Positions 1 through 5,963 of a DNA stretch of 15,094 bases are shown in pieces. Below the pieces are notes generated by a model. That model saw only the letters and a list, made by a program, of their open reading frames with translations, did no database searches and was not told where the DNA came from. Source of the DNA: Actinomycetota bacterium. Its GTDB lineage: Bacteria; Actinomycetota; UBA4738. The stretch is from positions 1 through 15,094 of the forward strand of contig JACDEY010000006.1 in the NCBI GenBank assembly GCA_013816105.1, given 5' to 3'. Each line of letters starts with the position of its first letter. Position 1 is the stretch's first letter. A program made the position numbers and the translations under genes.

Positions 1-35
1 GGGGGGTCACCCGGACTGCCAGAGCCACCGGCCAT
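1..35 (-). CDS. Possible start of a divergent gene running off the left edge (partial)
   Basis: A minus-strand ATG at 35-33 opens a frame that runs off the window after 11 codons (reads MAGGSGSPGDP). A TACAGT hexamer ends 7 nt before the ATG, the same arrangement seen at four other starts in this window, so this could be the leaderless start of a gene divergent from pckA. There is too little sequence to name a product or to exclude chance. Confidence 0.25.
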   Translation of the reverse strand, partial: MAGGSGSPGDP

Positions 36-42
36 GTCCTCG

Positions 43-48
43 ACTGTA
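43..48 (-). promoter_or_regulatory. Candidate leaderless -10 box (TACAGT) for the divergent left-edge frame
   Basis: TACAGT on the minus strand lies 7 nt upstream of the ATG at 35-33, which would put transcription start on or next to the start codon. No convincing -35 hexamer is seen. The support is its similarity in sequence and spacing to the boxes at 5630-5635, 8346-8351, 8752-8757 and 11830-11835. Confidence 0.25.
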
Positions 49-117
49 GCGAGAAGCTGACTGAACGGATACGCGTCGAGACGCGCATTCGGCACGGAGT
101 GGACAGCTCCCGTTCGC

Positions 118-123
118 TACACT
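118..123 (+). promoter_or_regulatory. Candidate -10 box (TACACT) for pckA
   Basis: TACACT fits a TANNNT -10 element and would start transcription near position 130, giving a leader of about 25 nt. That leader contains the GAGGAG ribosome binding site at 142-147, eight nt before the GTG at 156. No good -35 hexamer is found at 16-18 nt, so the call rests on the -10 box and its position only. Confidence 0.3.
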
Positions 124-155
124 GCTGTTTTCCCGAGAATCGAGGAGCCGGACCC

Positions 156-1667
156 GTGTGTGCCGACAGGATCCATGACAATCCCACGCCCGATGAGCTT
201 CGGGCGTTCACCGAGCAGATGCCGAACAGCCGGATCACCGAGTACGGGAACGTCAACGTCCAGACGCGCGTGACGTCCCGGAGCGCCGGCTCGACGTTCA
301 TCGTGACCGACGATTCCGGGATCACCGAACAGAAGACCATGACGCGAGAGGAGTTCGACCGCCTCGCTGAACGGCAGGACGACTACATCGCCGGGCGCGA
401 GATGATCGTGGTGGACGGATTCATAGGGAACGTGCCCGAGTTCCGAACGCCAGCACGCCTCAGCATCGAGAAGGCGAACGCCAACATCGCCGGCATGCAG
501 CAGAAGCTCTACTACGACCGGAACGGCGGCGAGCCCGAAGTGCACGTCGTCTACACGCCCGGACTGGCGGCCGAGGGATATCCGGACGACCGGTGCATCG
601 CGGTCGACCTCGAGAACGGCGTCACCCGCGTCCTGGGCTCCGACTATTTCGGCGAGTCGAAGAAGGGCGGTCTCCGGATGTGGAACCGCATCGTCTACGA
701 TCGCGGCGGCCTCGCCCTCCACGCCGGGTGCAAGGCCATTCCGGTCGACGGCTCGGAGAAGGTGTTCCTCATCATCGGCCTCTCCGGAACGGGCAAGACC
801 ACCACCACCTTCACGGCGCAGAACGAGTCCCTCCCCGTCCAGGACGACTTCGTCGCGCTCATGCCGGGCGGCAAGGTCTACGCCACCGAAGAAGGGTGCT
901 TCGCGAAGACGTTCTCCCTCGACCCCGAGTTCGAGCCGAACATCTACGGCGCCGTGACCAGGCCCGGGTCGTATTTGGAGAACGTGTACCAGGACGAGGG
1001 CGGGAAGGTGAACTTCTTCGAGACCTCCTACACGAAGAACGGGAGGGCCGTCTTCTCCCTCGACGACCTGGGGCGGGTCCGCGACGCCCGGGACATCGGA
1101 TCGGTGGACTACCTCCTCATCCTGAACTGGAACGAGAACATCGTTCCCGCGGTGACGCGGCTCACCCGGACCCAGGCCGCCGCCTATTTCATGCTCGGTG
1201 AGACCACCGGGACTTCGGCCGGCGGAAAGACCGAGGAGGGGAAGTTTCTTCGGGTCCCGGGAACCAATCCGTTCTTCCCGCTCGGCCACGGGCTGCAGGG
1301 AAACCGCTTCCTCGAGCTGCTCGACACGCACCCCATGGAGGTGTTCCTCCTGAACACCGGGCGCGTCGGCGGCCGCGAGAGCGACGAGCGCTCGAAGAAG
1401 GTCAAGATTCCGACCTCGTCGGCCATCGTGAGGGCCATCGCCGAGCAGTCCATCAAGTGGGCGAGCGATGCGGACTTCGGCTACGAGCTGGCTGAAGAGG
1501 TGCCGGACGTGGAGGACCTCGAGCTCCTGCAACCCCGGCGGCTGTACGAACGACAGGGGCGCCTGGACGAGTACCAGCGGTTCGTGGAACGCTTCAAGCG
1601 CGAGCGTGCCGACGAGCTGCGCAAGTATCCCGTGCTGTCAGAGGACATCGTCAACGCGGCGTCCTGA
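156..1667 (+). CDS. pckA: Phosphoenolpyruvate carboxykinase (ATP type)
   Basis: Converts oxaloacetate and a nucleoside triphosphate to phosphoenolpyruvate and CO2 in the cytoplasm, the first committed step of gluconeogenesis. The 503-aa product carries the PEPCK P-loop GLSGTGKTT (residues about 208-216), a kinase-2-like DD (230-231), the substrate/metal region DYFGESKKG (163-171), His189 in ALHAGC, and the VTRLT arginine (335) equivalent to E. coli Arg333. The length is slightly below the 520-540 aa usual for ATP PEPCK. The N-terminal substrate arginine motif is divergent (SRSAG near residue 41 rather than RFTGRSP), so it belongs to a distant branch. The frame stays open upstream to a GTG at 99, but I chose the GTG at 156 because GAGGAG at 142-147 lies 8 nt before it and the extra residues look non-native. 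The nucleotide preference is inferred from family resemblance. The LiaF-like gene follows after 20 nt. Confidence 0.9.
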   Translation: MCADRIHDNPTPDELRAFTEQMPNSRITEYGNVNVQTRVTSRSAGSTFIVTDDSGITEQKTMTREEFDRLAERQDDYIAGREMIVVDGFIGNVPEFRTPARLSIEKANANIAGMQQKLYYDRNGGEPEVHVVYTPGLAAEGYPDDRCIAVDLENGVTRVLGSDYFGESKKGGLRMWNRIVYDRGGLALHAGCKAIPVDGSEKVFLIIGLSGTGKTTTTFTAQNESLPVQDDFVALMPGGKVYATEEGCFAKTFSLDPEFEPNIYGAVTRPGSYLENVYQDEGGKVNFFETSYTKNGRAVFSLDDLGRVRDARDIGSVDYLLILNWNENIVPAVTRLTRTQAAAYFMLGETTGTSAGGKTEEGKFLRVPGTNPFFPLGHGLQGNRFLELLDTHPMEVFLLNTGRVGGRESDERSKKVKIPTSSAIVRAIAEQSIKWASDADFGYELAEEVPDVEDLELLQPRRLYERQGRLDEYQRFVERFKRERADELRKYPVLSEDIVNAAS

Positions 1668-1687
1668 GCGGAGGAGGGCCCCAGGCC

Positions 1688-2410
1688 ATGTCGGAACGGT
1701 CCGGTCCGCCGTCCGACGACACCGTCCCCTTCTCCGGAGATCCCCTTCGCGCTGAGACGGCCGGGCCGTTTGGCACGGACCTCCCACCCCCCGAGCCGCC
1801 GATCGCCCCGGTCCTCGGCGGCGTGTCGCTCGGCCGGATGGTCCTCTCAGGACTTCTCGTCGCCGTCGGACTGGTCTGGCTCCTCGACAGTGCGGGCGTC
1901 CTCGAGGTCTCCTGGGGCGCGTTGCTGCCGGTCGCCCTCATAGCCATCGGGCTCGCCCTGATCGCGGGGGCTCGCACGGGAAGCCATTCGGGGCTGGTGG
2001 CGGTCGGCGTGATCCTCACCGTCGTCCTGACGGTCGCCTCCGCGCTCAACATCCCGGTGGCGGGGGGCGTCGGAGAACGGACCGAGCACCCGACCAGCCT
2101 GGGACAGGTGCCCGCGAGCTACGAGCTGGCATTCGGCTCGCTCCGCATCGACCTGAGCGACCTACCGCTGGAAGCGGGGGATACCGAGATCACGGCGCGG
2201 GTCGGCATGGGCGAGCTGCGCGTGACCGTGCCGGGCCGGGTGCGCCTGCAGGTGAACGGCGAGGTGACCGGAGGGCAGATCGTGGTGTTCGGCGAGGAGC
2301 GAAACGGGGTCAGCGTCGAGGAGGCGTTCGTGGTCGGATCTCCAGTGGACGGCTCGACGCTGGTGCTGAACCTCCGTATCGGCTTCGGCTCGATCGTGGT
2401 CGACAGGTGA
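1688..2410 (+). CDS. LiaF-like membrane protein (DUF5668-like N-terminus, beta-repeat C-terminus)
   Basis: A 240-aa membrane protein. Residues 1-45 are a proline-rich cytoplasmic leader. Hydrophobic segments lie at about 50-68, 75-95 and 101-122, followed by a soluble region (140-240) rich in short beta strands with repeating glycines (for example GSLRIDL, GMGELRVTVP, GFGSIVVD). This layout matches LiaF/cell-wall-active-antibiotic-response proteins, which in Firmicutes modulate envelope-stress two-component systems. A role here in envelope sensing is inference. The ATG is preceded by GGAGGAGGG about 10 nt upstream. The stop overlaps the next start (GTGA), so the two proteins are probably translationally coupled and may act together. 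pckA lies 20 nt upstream, so readthrough is likely despite no evident functional link. Confidence 0.75.
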   Translation: MSERSGPPSDDTVPFSGDPLRAETAGPFGTDLPPPEPPIAPVLGGVSLGRMVLSGLLVAVGLVWLLDSAGVLEVSWGALLPVALIAIGLALIAGARTGSHSGLVAVGVILTVVLTVASALNIPVAGGVGERTEHPTSLGQVPASYELAFGSLRIDLSDLPLEAGDTEITARVGMGELRVTVPGRVRLQVNGEVTGGQIVVFGEERNGVSVEEAFVVGSPVDGSTLVLNLRIGFGSIVVDR

Positions 2411-2682
2411 GCACGGGACGGCAGAACTCCTACGCCACTGGGCCCGACGGGCACAGCCGCCGCGCGATGGCCTTTGGGGCCTTCTTCGTGGTGATGGGCC
2501 TGGTCTTCCTGCTGGACGAGCTACAAGTCGTCGACCTCCAGCTCTCCTACCTCCTCCCCCTCCTGCTCATCCTGGCGGGAGTAGGCGTGTTCCTGGGAGG
2601 GAGGCGCCGCGCCAGGAACGCCGCGAACGCGGATCTCGGCTCCCCCGAGGCGCGGGCGGGCGCCGACCAGGAGGGACTCTAG
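2407..2682 (+). CDS. Small DUF5668-like two-helix membrane protein
   Basis: A 91-aa protein starting at a GTG that overlaps the stop of the LiaF-like gene by 4 nt (GTGA). Two hydrophobic helices (about 21-38 and 44-64) are joined by a short turn, and a basic stretch GGRRRAR follows, predicting both termini inside. The pattern, with the VFLLDELQVVDL linker, resembles the DUF5668 helical hairpin and also the first membrane segments of the preceding protein (VWLLDSAGVLEVSW), so the two probably share ancestry. The acidic/alanine-rich tail has no recognisable domain. The stop overlaps by 4 nt the end of the convergent gene on the other strand, so no terminator fits between them. Function unknown. 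Confidence 0.75.
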   Translation: MSTGRQNSYATGPDGHSRRAMAFGAFFVVMGLVFLLDELQVVDLQLSYLLPLLLILAGVGVFLGGRRRARNAANADLGSPEARAGADQEGL

Positions 2683-2909
2683 GGCAGCATCCCGCCGCGC
2701 ATCCAGGACCGGAAGGCCTCGATCCGGTCCTTGGGCCACGGCTCGTCACAGGGCATGTCCCCGTCCTCCAGGCGCTGGAGGATCTGCGGGGCGTTGTCGC
2801 GAACGTCGGCATGCGCCCAGAGGTCGAACGCCCACTGCATGAGCGAGCGGTCCTTCTCTCGGAATAGAGATCGAACATCGTTCTCGAAGCTCTGGGCTCC
2901 CTCACTCAT
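2679..2909 (-). CDS. Conserved small alpha-helical protein of unknown function (76 aa)
   Basis: A 76-aa, charged, helical protein with no signal peptide or membrane segment. Its features are an N-terminal FRxKDRxLMxWAFDLW stretch and a C-terminal DGDMPCDEPWPKDRIEAF segment with a single Cys. I recall this C-terminal pattern from small conserved proteins and from the ends of some cytochrome-c-like domains (variants of GxMPxxxxWP), but there is no CXXCH haem motif here, so no haem function is claimed. ATG at 2909 is preferred over the GTG at 2915 because AAAGGA lies 7 nt before the ATG and only 1 nt before the GTG. It follows the cyclic-nucleotide-domain gene after about 40 nt and may share its transcript. 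Confidence 0.7.
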   Translation of the reverse strand: MSEGAQSFENDVRSLFREKDRSLMQWAFDLWAHADVRDNAPQILQRLEDGDMPCDEPWPKDRIEAFRSWMRGGMLP

Positions 2910-2948
2910 GTCCACGTCCTTTCGGTAAATGATCGCGTCGGGGCTGGC

Positions 2949-3431
2949 TCAGCCCGGGCGGGTGCCGCTCTTGTCTTCCGGCTCGCCGGGAGGGGTCTCC
3001 AGACGCTCGACCCGCGCCTGGACCTCGCGGAGCCGGCCGGCGACCCCCTCGAGCAGCGCGACGGCGACGCTCGGGTTCCGCATGAGGAAGGGCTTGAAGT
3101 ACATGGTCTCGAGGACGAGGGCCTCTACGGGCTCGACCGCCATCACGGTCGCCGAGCGCCGGCTGCCCGCGAGCAGCCCCATCTCCCCCAGGAAGTCACC
3201 CGGCCCGAGCTCGTGCACCTTCCCTCCCACGTCCACGGACGCCTTCCCGGAAAGAATGACGAAGAGGCCGCCTCCCTCCTGGCCCTTGGTCACGATCCCC
3301 TCGCCTACGGCGAAGGCGCTTCGCCTGCCAGCGGTTGCTATCCGTTCCAGATCGTCGGTGGTGAGCCCCTCGAAGAACGGCACCCGGCGAAGCGCCTCGA
3401 CGTCGGGCTCCGCTTCGTCGCGTATGGTCAT
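2949..3431 (-). CDS. Cyclic-nucleotide-binding domain protein without an HTH
   Basis: A 160-aa protein made almost entirely of one cNMP-binding (Crp/PKA-type) domain. A short N-terminal helix (VEALRRVPFFEGL) leads into the beta roll (about 30-115), which holds the phosphate-binding cassette FLGEMGLLAGSRRSATV. The GE and the R-S-A-T residues match cassettes able to bind cAMP or cGMP. The C-terminal helix (about 125-145, EGVAGRLREVQARVERL) would be the dimerisation helix. There is no DNA-binding helix-turn-helix and no effector domain, so it may act as a nucleotide-responsive partner protein; that is inference. The start is the ATG at 3431, with GAGGGAG 5 nt upstream. The frame stays open further upstream to 3506, but those residues look non-native. 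The lipoprotein gene ends about 67 nt upstream. Confidence 0.85.
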   Translation of the reverse strand: MTIRDEAEPDVEALRRVPFFEGLTTDDLERIATAGRRSAFAVGEGIVTKGQEGGGLFVILSGKASVDVGGKVHELGPGDFLGEMGLLAGSRRSATVMAVEPVEALVLETMYFKPFLMRNPSVAVALLEGVAGRLREVQARVERLETPPGEPEDKSGTRPG

Positions 3432-3442
3432 GCGCTCCCTCG

Positions 3443-3459
3443 TGGTCGGCCGACGACCA
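3443..3459. repeat. Inverted repeat upstream of the cNMP-domain gene
   Basis: TGGTCG (3443-3448) and CGACCA (3454-3459) are perfect inverted arms around a 5-nt spacer, immediately upstream of the GAGGGAG ribosome binding site of the gene starting at 3431. An overlapping palindrome ACCATGGT lies at 3456-3463. It could be an operator or a leader hairpin. Six-base arms are not rare in high-GC DNA, so this is a weak call. Confidence 0.3.
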
Positions 3460-3498
3460 TGGTGGAACATCGGCGAGTTCCCTGTCCACCCTCGCGCA

Positions 3499-4482
3499 TT
3501 AGCCATCCTCCGGCGGCAGCCGCCGGTAGAAACAGGAGCCCACCCTCCATCCCGATGCTTCCTTCGTCATCTCGACCGACAGGATGGCCCGTCCGAACTC
3601 GCTGAGGAGCCCGTACGTGTAGCGCGATGCGTCCGAGGGCGTGCGGCCGATCAGCGTGCTCTCACTCGAGGTGAGGATCGCCTGGATCTGGGGCAGCCAG
3701 AGTCCGGGCAGACTGTCCGAGGTCACGTGGGGCGCCGCTCGGTGCCAGGGTCCCCGCAACATGCCGGTCGTGAATCGATCGGCGACCGCCTGGGAATCGG
3801 CGTCGAGTGGCGGTTGGTCCGCCTGCTCGCGCTCGGGGATGATCGGCGTTGCGCCCACCACCTCCTCCCCGCGATAGATACGCAGGACTCCCCAGGGCAC
3901 CACCCGTACGATCGCGCCGCCCGCCCGCGGGACGTCCTCGTCGAGCACCGTTCCGGAGGCGGTCACGGTGTCCACCCTGGTAGCCGTCGGATCGACGAAG
4001 CCGCCGGCCGCGGCACGCTCACCCCCCATCTCCTGAAAGAAGAAGTCGTTCGACCCCACCTCCGGCACTTGGCTCCAGTCCTCGGGAGCCTGCGCTTCGA
4101 CGACGCGCCAGAAGCCGAGGGAACGATCCGCCCGCGCGAAGACCCGCGTCTCGGCGCCGGCGTCTCCCACGGCCGCCAGAAAGTACGCACGGCCATCGAG
4201 CACCGTGAGCTTCAAGATGCGCACCGTATCGACGAGTCCGGCATTCGAGAGCTCGAAGCCACCGCCGCTGGATGTAAGGAAGTCCCCCAGGGCCAGGCGA
4301 AGCGACTCCGTCAGATCCCCGGCTCCGCCGGCGGGGGTGGGAGCAGCAGGGACGGGGGCCTCCGAGGGGCTGTTCTGGCCGCCATCACACGCGGCAGAGG
4401 CCATTGCGAGAGCGATGGCCAGCGCGACGACCGGCCGAGCCCGACGGGGATCCATGGATCCAATGTACGCGCGCCCGCTCAT
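3499..4482 (-). CDS. Lipoprotein of unknown function
   Basis: A 327-aa secreted lipoprotein. A hydrophobic segment VVALAIALAMASAA precedes Cys32, giving a lipobox (SAAC), and a Pro/Ala/Gly-rich linker follows to about residue 55. The rest is a soluble, mixed alpha/beta region with no motif I recognise; the last ~110 residues (after DADSQAVADRF) could be a small NTF2-like fold, a guess only. It would be anchored on the outer face of the membrane. The ATG at 4482 is chosen because it overlaps the stop of the upstream membrane-protein gene (ATGA), suggesting coupling. An internal ATG at 4455 gives a shorter, more typical signal peptide (MDPRRARP...) but has no clear Shine-Dalgarno sequence, so the start is uncertain by nine residues. 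The coupling suggests it works with the membrane protein. Confidence 0.75.
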   Translation of the reverse strand: MSGRAYIGSMDPRRARPVVALAIALAMASAACDGGQNSPSEAPVPAAPTPAGGAGDLTESLRLALGDFLTSSGGGFELSNAGLVDTVRILKLTVLDGRAYFLAAVGDAGAETRVFARADRSLGFWRVVEAQAPEDWSQVPEVGSNDFFFQEMGGERAAAGGFVDPTATRVDTVTASGTVLDEDVPRAGGAIVRVVPWGVLRIYRGEEVVGATPIIPEREQADQPPLDADSQAVADRFTTGMLRGPWHRAAPHVTSDSLPGLWLPQIQAILTSSESTLIGRTPSDASRYTYGLLSEFGRAILSVEMTKEASGWRVGSCFYRRLPPEDG

Positions 4483-4799
4483 CCCTCGCGAAGCCCAGTC
4501 TCGCCCTCCGGCGATGCGCTCGAGCGGGAGAGGAACAGGCCGGTCAGGAGCTGCACCCCGGCGAGTCCGATGGGCACGAACACGTACCACCCAAAGAGGT
4601 GTGGGTCGTCCACGAGCGCGTACCCTGCGAAGAATCCGGCGAAGGCGAACCACAGTCCCACGCGCCCAGTGATGTGCAGCGCGTACGCGACGTGTTCCAT
4701 CGCCGAGGCGGCAGAGAACGGTCGCACGATCCACGTCAACAGTGAACGGACGCCCGCGATGGCGAGGATGCCGGCGCTCACGAGCTCGACGACCGTCAC
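4479..4799 (-). CDS. Small three-helix membrane protein of unknown function
   Basis: A 106-aa integral membrane protein. Hydrophobic segments lie at about 4-25, 43-62 and 70-90, with a conserved-looking loop (FSAASAMEHVAYALHITGRVGLW) carrying His and Arg, and a hydrophilic C-terminus. It starts at GTG 4799, which overlaps the stop of the phosphoribosyltransferase gene (GTGA), and its TGA overlaps the ATG of the lipoprotein gene (ATGA). Both junctions are therefore 4-nt overlaps typical of translational coupling. The frame is open far upstream to 5651, but that part is antisense-like Arg/Gly-rich sequence over the phosphoribosyltransferase and is not native. I do not recognise the family; the partners suggest a membrane complex with the lipoprotein. 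Confidence 0.7.
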   Translation of the reverse strand: MTVVELVSAGILAIAGVRSLLTWIVRPFSAASAMEHVAYALHITGRVGLWFAFAGFFAGYALVDDPHLFGWYVFVPIGLAGVQLLTGLFLSRSSASPEGETGLREG

Positions 4800-5458
4800 G
4801 ATGAACCCCGGACCCGCGCGGCGAGCATGTGGATGACCTCCTCGTCGGTCACCTGAGGGAAATCGCGATACCACTGACCCACCGCGTAGAAGGGCTCGGG
4901 CGTGTGAAGCATTCGCACCTCGTCCGCCTCCTCGGACAGGCGCTCGACCGCGTGTGGGGGTCCCACGGGAACGGCGAGGACGACTCGCTCGGCGCCCTGC
5001 GACCGGGCCAGGCGCAGCGCGGCCGCGGCCGTCCCGCCGGTCGCGACGCCGTCGTCGACGACCACCGCCACCCTTCCCCGTACCGAAAGCGGAGGACGGT
5101 CTCCCCGGTACAGGCCCTCCCGACGACCGATCTCCCACCGTTGTGCTTCGATCTCCGCACGCAGGTACTGCGAGGACACCCCCAGCTGGGCGACCAGGCG
5201 GGCGTCGATCACCTCGACGGGCCCGGCCACCGCTCCGAGGCCGAGCTCGGGGTTGCCAGGCGCCCCGATCTTCCTGGGTATCACCACGTCGAGCGGAGCC
5301 CCGAGCGCGTCTGCCACGGTGGCGCCCACCTCGACGCCGCCTCGCGGGATGGCCAGCACCAGCACGTCCGACCTGGCCAGGTCCGACAGGGCCGCGGCCA
5401 GCCTGAGGCCGGCGTCCCGACGATCGACGAACAACGCATCCCGCCAACCGCCGATCAT
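4796..5458 (-). CDS. Phosphoribosyltransferase-fold protein
   Basis: A 220-aa type I phosphoribosyltransferase (PRTase). The PRPP-binding loop VVVDDGVATGGT (132-143) has the paired acidic residues and glycines of the family. The N-terminal half has the PRTase core with LAIPRGGVEVG (35-45) and PRKIGAPGNPELGLGAV (61-77). The long insert (80-125) and the C-terminal VTDEEVIHML segment resemble the stand-alone PRTases often annotated simply as phosphoribosyltransferase, whose substrate is not known, rather than a nucleobase salvage enzyme. It is probably cytoplasmic. The ATG at 5458 has GAGGAG 12 nt upstream. The stop overlaps the start of the membrane-protein gene by 4 nt. A nucleobase or other PRPP-dependent substrate cannot be assigned from sequence. 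Confidence 0.85.
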   Translation of the reverse strand: MIGGWRDALFVDRRDAGLRLAAALSDLARSDVLVLAIPRGGVEVGATVADALGAPLDVVIPRKIGAPGNPELGLGAVAGPVEVIDARLVAQLGVSSQYLRAEIEAQRWEIGRREGLYRGDRPPLSVRGRVAVVVDDGVATGGTAAAALRLARSQGAERVVLAVPVGPPHAVERLSEEADEVRMLHTPEPFYAVGQWYRDFPQVTDEEVIHMLAARVRGSS

Positions 5459-5464
5459 CCGGGA

Positions 5465-5623
5465 TCAGCGCTCCTCGTCGCGACGCTCCCGCTCCGACTG
5501 CCGCTCGGCCGCCTTCCGGCGCTTGTCCGGAAGGATGCGCTCGGGCGGAGGCATCGGTTTGCGGATCCGCTTGTAGGCCTGCACCGGATCCGGCCGTGCG
5601 CGTGGGCTTCGGTTCGCGGCCAC
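5465..5623 (-). CDS. Small basic protein (52 aa) with a KPMPPP motif
   Basis: A short, highly charged protein: basic N-terminus, a central AYKRIRKPMPPPERILPDK segment, and an Arg/Glu-rich C-terminal helix (AAERQSERERRDEER). No membrane segment or catalytic motif is visible. The start is the GTG at 5623, which lies 6 nt after TACTGT, the leaderless arrangement seen elsewhere in the window; no Shine-Dalgarno sequence is present. Its stop is 6 nt before the phosphoribosyltransferase start, so it probably leads that operon. The central Pro/Met motif looks like a conserved small actinobacterial protein, which I infer from memory and cannot verify. It could be a spurious frame, but the codon pattern and the promoter support it. 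Confidence 0.5.
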   Translation of the reverse strand: MAANRSPRARPDPVQAYKRIRKPMPPPERILPDKRRKAAERQSERERRDEER

Positions 5624-5629
5624 CCGGCC

Positions 5630-5635
5630 ACAGTA
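5630..5635 (-). promoter_or_regulatory. Candidate leaderless -10 box (TACTGT)
   Basis: TACTGT on the minus strand ends 6 nt before the GTG at 5623. If it is a -10 element, transcription starts at about the first base of the start codon, giving a leaderless mRNA for the 52-aa gene and the downstream phosphoribosyltransferase operon. It lies in the 70-nt divergent region shared with the plus-strand RAM-domain gene. Confidence 0.45.
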
Positions 5636-5658
5636 TGGGACCGGCGACCAAGAGCCGC

Positions 5659-5664
5659 TACCAT
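5659..5664 (+). promoter_or_regulatory. Candidate -10 box (TACCAT) for the RAM-domain gene
   Basis: TACCAT fits TANNNT and would start transcription near 5671, leaving a leader of about 23 nt that contains the GGGAGG ribosome binding site (5683-5688). No clear -35 hexamer is found. It lies about 25 nt from the opposing minus-strand box at 5630-5635, so the two promoters are close and divergent. Confidence 0.35.
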
Positions 5665-5693
5665 TGCCCACACACTCAGCCAGGGAGGTGCAG

Positions 5694-5927
5694 GTGGTCA
5701 ACGCATACATCTTGATTCAAACGGAGGTCGGGAAGGCCGCCCAGGTGGCGAAGGAGGTCGGAGGGATCAAGGGGGTCGCAACCGCCGAGGACGTGACCGG
5801 CCCCTATGACGTGATCGTCCGCGCAGAGGCCCGGAGCATGGACGAGCTCGGAAAGCTCGTCGTGGCCAAGGTCCAGGCGGTGGACGGAATCACGCGAACC
5901 CTCACCTGTCCGGTCGTCCACCTCTAG
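5694..5927 (+). CDS. Stand-alone Lrp/AsnC ligand-binding (RAM) domain protein
   Basis: A 77-aa protein that is only the RAM/Lrp-type ligand-binding domain: AYILIQTEVGKAAQVAKEV, a VATAEDVTGPYDVIV strand-loop-strand with the characteristic G-x-YD-x-x-V, then a helix and the final TRTLTCPVVHL strand. Lrp/AsnC regulators carry this domain after an N-terminal helix-turn-helix, which is absent here. Such proteins assemble as dimers or higher oligomers and may bind amino acids or modulate full-length Lrp proteins; the ligand is unknown. GTG at 5694 is preferred because GGGAGG (5683-5688) lies 5 nt before it; the frame continues upstream to an ATG at 5664 without support. It is divergent from the 52-aa gene and convergent with ddl. 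Confidence 0.85.
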   Translation: MVNAYILIQTEVGKAAQVAKEVGGIKGVATAEDVTGPYDVIVRAEARSMDELGKLVVAKVQAVDGITRTLTCPVVHL

Positions 5928-5944
5928 ACCAGAGCGCCTGGGAA

Positions 5945-5963
5945 GACCGCCGGGCCGGCGGTC
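5945..5963. terminator. Hairpin between convergent genes, possible bidirectional terminator
   Basis: GACCGCC (5945-5951) and GGCGGTC (5957-5963) form a perfect 7-bp GC-rich stem around GGGCC. It sits in the 34-nt gap between the RAM-domain gene and ddl and overlaps the ddl stop codon. There is no T-run on either side, so intrinsic termination is plausible but not shown. Confidence 0.4.

Noticed and set aside
117..1532. 471-codon minus-strand open frame opposite pckA
   Set aside because: It is an Arg/Gly/Pro/Val-rich antisense frame typical of high-GC genes, with no recognisable domain, and it exactly shadows a well-supported enzyme.
2929..4836. 635-codon plus-strand open frame opposite the cNMP and lipoprotein genes
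   Set aside because: Composition is Arg/Ser/Pro-rich with no domain, signal or ribosome binding site, and it spans three supported minus-strand genes.
4800..5651. Long N-terminal extension of the three-helix membrane protein frame
   Set aside because: It overlaps the phosphoribosyltransferase in another frame and is low-complexity Arg/Gly sequence; the GTGA overlap at 4799 is the credible start.
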